19,478 nucleotides of DNA, taken from assembly GCA_029932795.1 (NCBI GenBank), contig JAOZPL010000004.1, positions 1 through 19,478 of the forward strand. Reading direction: 5' to 3'. Of this stretch, positions 13,320-19,478 are shown piece by piece. Every line of letters starts with the position of its first letter. Position 1 is the stretch's first letter. The stretch is from Candidatus Zixiibacteriota bacterium (GTDB lineage Bacteria; Zixibacteria; MSB-5A5; GN15; FEB-12). Both the position numbers and the translations under genes were made by a program. Under the pieces are notes generated by a model that worked only from the letters and a program-made list of their open reading frames with translations, did no database searches and was not told where the DNA came from.

Positions 13320-14411
13320 ATGAAACGAGAATATGTCCTAGTTGCCCTTTTTTTTACAATCGCCGCCACCTTTCTCTATCTTTCTTACCGGATAATCATT
13401 CCATTTTTTGCACCCATCTGCTGGGCGGCAGTGTTTGTCATTCTCTTTTTCCCCCTTTACGAAAAGCTCCTCACCCGGGTCAAGGTCAGGGGACTGGCGG
13501 CGCTGATCGTTTGCGTTGTCATCGTGGTCCTGATAATTGGCCCAATCACATATCTCTTTTTCGCGCTCGTCAATGAAGCAGCTGATGCGGTTGTCAAAGT
13601 GAACGCCATGTACAAGAGCGGACAACTGGACAAGCTGCTGACAATAGACCTGCCCTGGATCGACAGCATGAAAGAGAAGCTCTCTCAGTATTACGATTTA
13701 TCAAAGATCGACCTGGATGAGATTGTCAAGGACGCCATAAACAAGGTCAGCGGGCTGGTGGTTAGCCAGACAACCTGGCTGATCGCCAACGGCACCAAGG
13801 CGGCCTTCTATTTCATTCTTATGGTTTTCACCATATATTATTTCTTCAAAGAAGGCGAGGCGATGGTATTCAGGCTCAAGCGGCTGACACCGCTTCCGAC
13901 CGAACAGGTTAGCGTTACCTTCGCCCAGCTTCGCGATGTTATCCAGGCGACCATGTACGGTGGCGTGGTGGTGGCCTTGATCCAGGGGCTTCTGGGAGGG
14001 ATTCTGTTCTTGATTGTAGGGATACACTCGCCGGTTTTCTGGGGGGCGATCATGGCCTTCCTGTCAATTATCCCCTTCGTGGGCGCCTTTATCGTTTATG
14101 TCCCGGCTGGCATAATTCTGGTCGTCGGAGGTTCGTATGTTAAAGGGGTTATCGTCATCCTCATTGGATCACTCATCATCAGCCAGGTGGACAACGTCAT
14201 CCGGCCGTATCTCATTTCCGGGAAAACGGCCATGCACCCGCTTCTGCTCTTTTTCTGCATAATGGGCGGAATCGCGCTGTTTGGACTGCTGGGTATCGTG
14301 CTTGGCCCGATGATCGGTGCAATCTTCATGACGTTGCTGAAAGTGTTCGAGTTATCCCTCCATCCCGAAGCCACTGTGTCTGCCGAGGCTGAAACCGGGG
14401 CACCCCCTTAG
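13320..14411 (+). CDS. AI-2E family transporter (TqsA/PerM-like permease)
   Basis: This 363-residue integral membrane protein is of the usual AI-2E/UPF0118 length. It has two N-terminal helices (YVLVALFFTIAATFLYLSYR, then IIIPFFAPICWAAVFVILFF), a third at about 58-80, a soluble middle stretch (about 85-150), and a C-terminal block of helices. That block includes GAIMAFLSIIPFVGAFIVYV and VDNVIRPYLISGK, both strong family signatures, and ends with FGLLGIVLGPMIGA. Members export or import small molecules (autoinducer-2, Na+/H+ exchange); the substrate cannot be predicted. A weak GAGAAG precedes the ATG. It is the first of three plus-strand genes but is 122 bp from the next start. Confidence 0.9.
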   Translation: MKREYVLVALFFTIAATFLYLSYRIIIPFFAPICWAAVFVILFFPLYEKLLTRVKVRGLAALIVCVVIVVLIIGPITYLFFALVNEAADAVVKVNAMYKSGQLDKLLTIDLPWIDSMKEKLSQYYDLSKIDLDEIVKDAINKVSGLVVSQTTWLIANGTKAAFYFILMVFTIYYFFKEGEAMVFRLKRLTPLPTEQVSVTFAQLRDVIQATMYGGVVVALIQGLLGGILFLIVGIHSPVFWGAIMAFLSIIPFVGAFIVYVPAGIILVVGGSYVKGVIVILIGSLIISQVDNVIRPYLISGKTAMHPLLLFFCIMGGIALFGLLGIVLGPMIGAIFMTLLKVFELSLHPEATVSAEAETGAPP

Positions 14412-14533
14412 TTCATATCCCCACCTCTACCAAACTATATCAAGTCTGACAGACCTGCCACATTTGTGCTTTACAGCCCACTTCGCTACCCGTTAATTGA
14501 CCGGAAACTCACATGCGTATGAAGGAACTTCCA

Positions 14534-17353
14534 ATGATTCAAAAGAGCACGTTTATACTTGGCACGATACTACTGACAGCTACCAGCTTATACGCTACCG
14601 GTAACCCATCGTATTGCGAAAAGGCAATCGTTGACACCTTACCATTTTATGAGGCCGGACAATACGATCCAACCATCCCAAAGCCGGGTGACTATCTCAA
14701 ACATCCAATCGGTCAATGGCCGGTTCATTACTACGAACTGGTTCCATATCTGGAAAGGGTTGCCGCCGCGTCGGACAGGGTCGTGATGGAAGCCTATGCC
14801 CGAACCCATGAAGGGCGCGAGCTGCTTAATCTGTTCATCTCTTCTGAAGAGAACATCAGGAATCTTGAGCAGCTCCGCCGGTCAACAGATACCCTTGCTG
14901 ATCCGGAACTGCTGACGAACATGGTAGAACTCGACCGTCTCGTCGCCGAATTGCCGGCTTTCGCGTGGCTTGGATACTGCGTTCACGGCGATGAGCTTTC
15001 CCCTGTCGACGCGGCCATCCAACTGATCTACCACCTCGCTGCCGCCAATGATGCCGCCACAACAGAAATACTAAAGAACGTTATTATCATCATTGATCCG
15101 CTCCAGAATCCGGACGGTCGTGAACGGTACCTGGCGATGCTTGAGACGTACCAGAGTCATGTACCCAATTACAACCATGACGCCATGCAGCATCAGGGTG
15201 TCTGGCCATGGGGACGCACCAATCATTACCTGTTCGACATCAACCGTGACTGGATACTTCTCACACAGCCGGAAACGCGCGGCAAAGTGGCGACGATACA
15301 GAAATGGCACCCGCAACTGGTTGTCGACGCCCATGAAATGGGTCACCGGGAATCATTTCTGTTTTCGCCTCCGATAGAGCCTATCAACTACAACACACCC
15401 CGCAACGTCCCGAAGTGGTATAATGTTTTCGGCAAAGATCAGGCCGCAACGTTCGACCAACGCGGTTGGACCTACTATGTCGGGGAGTGGCACGAGCAGT
15501 GGTACCCCGGATATGGCTCGGCCTGGCCGGCTTACTTCGGCTCTGTCGCCATTCTGTACGAGATGGCTCGTGTCGACGGCATGTTTGTCAGGCAGCCCGA
15601 CAACTACCTCCTGACCTACCACGAGGCGGTCAACAAACAGTTCACCTCATCGCTGGCTAACCTCAGCACTCTCGCGACCAACCGTGAGGCAATCCTGCGC
15701 GATTACCATGAGACGCGAAAAGAGATAATCGAACAGGGCAAAAGAAGCGGCCTTACTTTTCTGTTCGCACCGGATAAGGATGAACTGAAGATGCAACGGT
15801 TCATCGAACGACTGCTTGGCCAGGGAATTGAAGTCGATCGCGCCGCCACCGATTTTACAGGGTCTAACGTACATGACATCTACGGAAAGAAGCACAACTC
15901 AAAACAATTCCCGGCGGGGACCTACCTCGTCTCAACCGCGCAGGTCAACGGCGCACTGGCCAAGGCGGTGCTGGAGTTTGACCCGCATCTGAAAAAGGAT
16001 TTCCTGGAAGAAGAACGCCGTGAAATCGAAAAGCATAGTGACACAAAGATGTACGAAGTTTCCACCTGGTCACCGGCGTTGGCCTATGATCTGGAGACCT
16101 ACTGGACAACATCACGCGTGAACGTAAAACTCAATAAAGTAACCCGTGTAGAGACGTCCTCGGGCAGGCTAATCAACCCGGACGCCAGGGTGGGCTTTAT
16201 AATTGACATGGTCGGTGAAAAAACTTACCAGGTGCTGGGCAGACTGTTCTCCAAGGACGTTGTCATACGCGCCTCCGAGAAGGCGTTCACAGTCGAGGGC
16301 AAAGCCTATGCCGCCGGCGCCCTGTTCCTTCGCAAACGCGGTAATCCCGGCGACCTGGCCGGTATCCTTAAACAACTCGCCGAGGAGATCGGCCTGGACA
16401 TCCACGGTGTCAACACAAGCCTCTCCACCGAAGGCTCGAACCTCGGCGCACCAACGTTTAAGGTATTGACCAAACCCAAAGTGGCTATTATCGCCGGTGA
16501 CGGCATAAATTACACTTCATTCGGCGCCCTCTGGTTCACGGTAGACAAAGAGCTGGAGATTCCGCACTCTCTCATCAACCTGTCAAACCTCGGCCGCGTC
16601 AATCTGGACGAATACAACGTGCTCGTGCTGCCCGCAAGCTGGGGCAAGCTGGCCCCGCGTCTCGGCAATAATGGCAAGCACAAGCTTGAAGAGTGGGTCA
16701 AGGGGGGTGGCACTCTCATCTGTACCGGAAACTCCGCGGTATGGGCGGCCGATACTGCTAAAGGGATTTCGGAGGTCAGGCTGAAACGGCAAGTACTTGA
16801 CAAACTAAGCCTGTACGAATCCGCACTCAAACGGGAACTGACAGCGGAGAAGCCGGAGGTCGACACGATTGCCCTGTGGTACCCTGAAAAGATACCCGAA
16901 GAAAAAACATCAGAGAAACTCTCCACACCGGATAGCAAAATGCTCAAGGAACAGGACGAATGGCAGCGCAAATTCTCCCCGACGGGAGTGATCCTGCGGG
17001 CCAATCTTGACACCGAGCACTGGCTGGCTTTCGGCATGAAAGAATCAGTGCCGGTGATGGTGAATACTCGGCACGCCTTCATGGCCAAATCACCCGTGAA
17101 AACAGTCGCCCGCTTTTCCGACAAAAACAGCTTGAGGTTGTCGGGGCTCCTGTGGCCGGAAGCGCGTGAACGCTGGGCGAACACTGCCTACCTGACGCGT
17201 GAAAGTAAAGGCTCCGGACAGGTTATTCTCCTGGCCACCGACCCGAACCCGAGGGCATATTTCTACGGCACGCGCAAGCTGTTTGTCAACGCCGTGCTCT
17301 ACGGCCCCGGCATGGGCGCGGGATTCCGAGAACCATGGAACGTGCAGGAATAA
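14534..17353 (+). CDS. Secreted M14 zinc carboxypeptidase-like protein with C-terminal GATase-like domain
   Basis: From the ATG at 14534, supported by AAGGAA six bases upstream, the protein has 939 residues. A signal peptide covers about 1-21 (FILGTILLTATSLYATG). The M14 domain spans about 55-380. It shows the zinc ligands HGDE (H151, E154) and a later His in VDAHEMGH (about 267), the substrate-binding NPDGRERY and DINRDW elements, and the catalytic-type Glu in ILYEMARVDG (about 343). Residues around 640-760 have an alpha/beta GATase1-like pattern (LDEYNVLVLPASWG, then LEEWVKGGGTLICTGNSAVW). Large secreted M14 proteins of this layout are known to me in Bacteroidetes and related phyla. An upstream ATG at 14513 adds seven residues. 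It is followed after 60 bp by the epimerase. Confidence 0.85.
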   Translation: MIQKSTFILGTILLTATSLYATGNPSYCEKAIVDTLPFYEAGQYDPTIPKPGDYLKHPIGQWPVHYYELVPYLERVAAASDRVVMEAYARTHEGRELLNLFISSEENIRNLEQLRRSTDTLADPELLTNMVELDRLVAELPAFAWLGYCVHGDELSPVDAAIQLIYHLAAANDAATTEILKNVIIIIDPLQNPDGRERYLAMLETYQSHVPNYNHDAMQHQGVWPWGRTNHYLFDINRDWILLTQPETRGKVATIQKWHPQLVVDAHEMGHRESFLFSPPIEPINYNTPRNVPKWYNVFGKDQAATFDQRGWTYYVGEWHEQWYPGYGSAWPAYFGSVAILYEMARVDGMFVRQPDNYLLTYHEAVNKQFTSSLANLSTLATNREAILRDYHETRKEIIEQGKRSGLTFLFAPDKDELKMQRFIERLLGQGIEVDRAATDFTGSNVHDIYGKKHNSKQFPAGTYLVSTAQVNGALAKAVLEFDPHLKKDFLEEERREIEKHSDTKMYEVSTWSPALAYDLETYWTTSRVNVKLNKVTRVETSSGRLINPDARVGFIIDMVGEKTYQVLGRLFSKDVVIRASEKAFTVEGKAYAAGALFLRKRGNPGDLAGILKQLAEEIGLDIHGVNTSLSTEGSNLGAPTFKVLTKPKVAIIAGDGINYTSFGALWFTVDKELEIPHSLINLSNLGRVNLDEYNVLVLPASWGKLAPRLGNNGKHKLEEWVKGGGTLICTGNSAVWAADTAKGISEVRLKRQVLDKLSLYESALKRELTAEKPEVDTIALWYPEKIPEEKTSEKLSTPDSKMLKEQDEWQRKFSPTGVILRANLDTEHWLAFGMKESVPVMVNTRHAFMAKSPVKTVARFSDKNSLRLSGLLWPEARERWANTAYLTRESKGSGQVILLATDPNPRAYFYGTRKLFVNAVLYGPGMGAGFREPWNVQE

Positions 17354-17413
17354 CTTCGGTGACCTTTATTTCCTGTGTCGTTTGACGATACAGGTGTAAC
17401 AGGAATGGCAGCT

Positions 17414-18472
17414 ATGGAAAACAAGCGCATATTAGTCACCGGTGGCGCCGGATTTCTGGGTTATCACCTGGCGCAGAACCTTCCCAGACGCGGGGCGGCG
17501 TTCACGGCGTTCAACGACATCGCCCCGTTTTTCAAGGATGAGTACCCGGAGGATGCCCTGCTGGTCAATGTTGATGTCCGTGACGCCGACGCCATGCACA
17601 AGCTCATCCGCGACAACAAGATCGATATCATTATCCACTGCGCCGCCGCCCTGCCGCTCTGGCGGCGTCAGGAGATCATGTCCACGAATATCTCCGGCAC
17701 CCGCACAACGCTTGAACAAGCCCAGAAATGCAATGTCGAAAGGGTGATCTTTATCAGCTCCACCGCCGTCTACGGTGTTCCGGATAAACATCCGCTCGTC
17801 GAGGATGACCCGCTTGAAGGCGTCGGCGCGTACGGCGAGAGCAAAATAAGTGCAGAGGCGGTGTGCGCCGAGTTCCGCGAGCAGGGAATGTGCGTGCCGG
17901 TCATTCGCCCCAAGACATTTATAGGGACGGCGCGGCTGGGCGTCTTCCAGATTCTTTATGACTGGGTGGATTCCGGCAAGCGGATACCGATTATCGGCAA
18001 AGGCAACAACCTCTATCAACTGCTCGAAGTCACCGACCTGATCGACGCTATCTGGCTGGCCGGGACAGTACCACCGGAGATAGCCAACGACGTCTTCAAT
18101 GTCGGCGCGCAGCATTTTGAAAAGGTGAAGATCGATGTCGGCGCGCTGTGTGAATTCGCCGGCAGCGGCGCCCGCGTCATGCCCACCCCGGCGCCTCTGG
18201 TCAAAGGTGCGCTGGCCATATTCGAGTTCATGAAAATATCTCCGTTGTACAAGTGGGTTTATGGCACGGCGGACAAGGACTCATACGTTTCCACGCAGAA
18301 GATCGAAGAAAAACTCGGCTGGAAGGCCAACTATTCCAACGAGGACGCCCTGATCACATCACACAGGTGGTATCTCGAACACAAGGACGAATTGGCGAGC
18401 CAGAAAACCGGCATCACCCACCGCGTCGGCTGGGACCAGGGGATCTTGAAGCTGTTTAAGAGGTGGTTGTAG
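17414..18472 (+). CDS. NAD-dependent epimerase/dehydratase (extended SDR)
   Basis: From the ATG at 17414, with AGGA nine bases upstream, the protein has 352 residues. The Rossmann motif is RILVTGGAGFLG (G10, G13, G16). The catalytic set is a Ser/Thr in ISSTAVYG (115-117), Y140 and K144 in GAYGESK. HCAAALPLWRRQEI is the typical segment before the active site. The second half (YQLLEVTDLIDAIWLA, DVFNVGAQ) matches nucleotide-sugar epimerases and 3-beta-HSD-like extended SDRs. The product is probably a nucleoside-diphosphate-sugar epimerase or dehydratase, but the substrate is unassigned. A GTG at 17375 would add 13 residues. No sugar operon surrounds it, so its pathway is open. Confidence 0.88.
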   Translation: MENKRILVTGGAGFLGYHLAQNLPRRGAAFTAFNDIAPFFKDEYPEDALLVNVDVRDADAMHKLIRDNKIDIIIHCAAALPLWRRQEIMSTNISGTRTTLEQAQKCNVERVIFISSTAVYGVPDKHPLVEDDPLEGVGAYGESKISAEAVCAEFREQGMCVPVIRPKTFIGTARLGVFQILYDWVDSGKRIPIIGKGNNLYQLLEVTDLIDAIWLAGTVPPEIANDVFNVGAQHFEKVKIDVGALCEFAGSGARVMPTPAPLVKGALAIFEFMKISPLYKWVYGTADKDSYVSTQKIEEKLGWKANYSNEDALITSHRWYLEHKDELASQKTGITHRVGWDQGILKLFKRWL

Positions 18473-18483
18473 ATTGTGGAATC

Positions 18484-18592
18484 GTAGGTCGGGTTCCGTA
18501 GTCCCGTCAGGGACAAGAAACCCGACACGTCTGTGATAACAAGGGATGTCGGGTTTCTCATTCAACTTCGTTTCACTCGGGACACGACCTAC
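18484..18592. repeat. Paired inverted hairpin repeats, copy B and inverted partner
   Basis: The left unit (18485-18526) carries GTCGGGTT with AACCCGAC as outer stem and GTCCC-gtca-GGGAC as inner stem. The right unit (18548-18592) is a diverged inverted copy that starts gtcgggtttct and ends cgacctac. The element is bounded by GTAGGTCG (18484-18491) and CGACCTAC (18585-18592), an exact inverted pair. It fills the gap between the epimerase and a convergent gene, 13 bp from the latter's stop codon. The two-unit, head-to-head layout is like a BIME. It could act as a bidirectional terminator or transcript stabiliser. Confidence 0.7.
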
Positions 18593-18604
18593 TTAACTAA
18601 AACC

Positions 18605-19300
18605 TCACTTACCAAGTTCTAACCAAGGATGTTTTTTACGACGCTCCTTGATATCAGGGTCTTTGAAAAGCTTTAGGTATCTTATGAGAATGGCTTGCTT
18701 CCGGGCGGAAAAGTCTGACTCAGATATGCCTTGTTCTAAGTAGTCAATGTAAAGTAGTAATATCTCTTCAAGCTTCCAAAGTTCAGCGCCATATGAATCT
18801 ACCCACTGCTCCACTTGATCGTTAGAGAGAGAATCCATAGCTAACCATTTAAGAATCTTTGAAAGGCTGCTTTCGAACCGTCGTGAAGATTCAAGCATTT
18901 CGTCATTCATCGCCTTCAGGACATTTTCATTCCCCAGAAGGCGCAGAAAAATCCTTGGTATTGGTACACCATTTCGGTTTACATGAGCCGCATATGATTT
19001 ACCTGCTATCGATTCCGTTCTCATGATGGTATCCAGTGCTATCATATCCTGTCTTGTTTGATAAATATCTTGCTGTGCATTCTCGAATAGCTCCAAAGTA
19101 GTGCTGTGCTCAGCGGATTGCGACAGGTAGAACGGCAAATACGCGCTTAGCAACGCAAGGAATATCGCGAAAAATGAGGCAGGTACGTACGCAAGAACGT
19201 CTCCATATTTTTCCCTCAGGCTGTCGAACTTCTTGAGTGATAAGATGAGCCCGATGATTAACACCGTAAATAGACCGATAATAACGACAAGTAATGTCAT
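18605..19300 (-). CDS. Unrecognised two-TM protein with a helical C-terminal domain
   Basis: From the ATG at 19300, with GGAGG eight bases upstream, the product has 231 residues. A TTG two codons earlier would sit too close to the Shine-Dalgarno. Two membrane helices lie at about 2-22 (LLVVIIGLFTVLIIGLILSL) and 40-60 (ASFFAIFLALLSAYLPFYL). A long, mostly helical and charged soluble part of about 165 residues follows (LELFENAQQDIYQTRQDMIA). I recognise no family. The gene is visibly AT-richer than its neighbours, with more AT-ending codons, which may indicate horizontal acquisition. It converges on the epimerase across the paired repeat. Confidence 0.7.
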   Translation of the reverse strand: MTLLVVIIGLFTVLIIGLILSLKKFDSLREKYGDVLAYVPASFFAIFLALLSAYLPFYLSQSAEHSTTLELFENAQQDIYQTRQDMIALDTIMRTESIAGKSYAAHVNRNGVPIPRIFLRLLGNENVLKAMNDEMLESSRRFESSLSKILKWLAMDSLSNDQVEQWVDSYGAELWKLEEILLLYIDYLEQGISESDFSARKQAILIRYLKLFKDPDIKERRKKHPWLELGK

Positions 19301-19382
19301 ACTCAAATCCTCCGTAATCAGCCAAGGCGATTAAGTGCGCGGCAGACCTCCCGGTTTGCCCGTCTCCTGCTATAAACAAGGG

Positions 19383-19400
19383 GCAGACGAGGACGTCTGC
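19383..19400. repeat. Short perfect hairpin GCAGACG-AGGA-CGTCTGC
   Basis: A 7-bp perfect stem with a 4-base loop lies upstream of the AT-rich two-TM gene. No T-run follows on either side. Nothing else in 19307-19478 looks like a gene; the last 80 bases contain no convincing coding start. Confidence 0.4.
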
Positions 19401-19478
19401 TGCTCATAAAATCCGAAACGGTTCTTTCATTATTGTCTACGCGCTGCCACCCTCCTTCGGGGGCGTGTCCTGGGCGGA

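Noticed and set aside
13043..13369. A 108-codon minus-strand frame in the gene-free region
   Set aside because: It overlaps the start of the AI-2E gene, has scattered Cys/Arg/Ser composition and no ribosome site.

Overview
The window reads as part of a chromosome of a Gram-negative (diderm), LPS-making bacterium with moderately high GC. The evidence is a Kdo-synthesis cluster (kdsA, kdsC, kdsD), an LptC lipoprotein, an LpxL/HtrB-type acyltransferase, the start of a LolC/LolE permease and several lipobox signal peptides. Gene order and protein style suggest an uncultured FCB-type or deltaproteobacteria-like lineage such as candidate Zixibacteria. That placement is an inference and cannot be proven from the sequence. 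I see no tRNA, rRNA, CRISPR array, transposase or phage gene.

Left part, about 1-8180, minus strand. In transcription order: kdsA, kdsC, kdsD, an LpxL-like acyltransferase, lptC, a membrane-anchored helix-hairpin-helix (ComEA-like) protein, a PilM-like actin-fold protein, coaD, lysS, and at the window edge the first 42 codons of a LolC/LolE-type permease with its own promoter. The first five genes make Kdo and build or export LPS. The HhH and PilM-like genes overlap by 4 bp and look like a translationally coupled pair inserted into this envelope operon. The 568 bp between the permease and lysS hold a long structured repeat (copy A), another hairpin cluster and a possible 32-residue gene remnant.

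Middle part, about 8226-12320. A CPBP (CAAX/Abi) membrane protease and a DUF4430-like lipoprotein lie on minus. Divergent from them on plus are a multi-pass membrane protein and a secreted PDZ protein. A small cupin lies on minus, converging on the PDZ gene. Two tandem intrinsic terminators (minus strand) then separate the cupin from an extremely basic Myb/SANT-like protein.

Right part, about 12700-19478. A 620-bp gene-free stretch contains four ATTGAT words at roughly 40-bp spacing. It is followed on plus by an AI-2E-type permease, a large secreted M14 metallopeptidase with a C-terminal glutamine-amidotransferase-like domain, and an NAD-dependent epimerase. A paired inverted repeat (copy B and its inverted partner) sits between the epimerase and a converging, AT-richer, unrecognised two-TM protein on minus.

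The observations most worth following are the dispersed hairpin repeat family (two clear copies, an inverted partner and one degenerate copy, with pairing preserved despite sequence change), the hyper-basic Myb-like protein, the PilM-like/HhH couple inside an LPS operon, and a PDZ protein whose zinc-protease-like motif lacks the catalytic residues.
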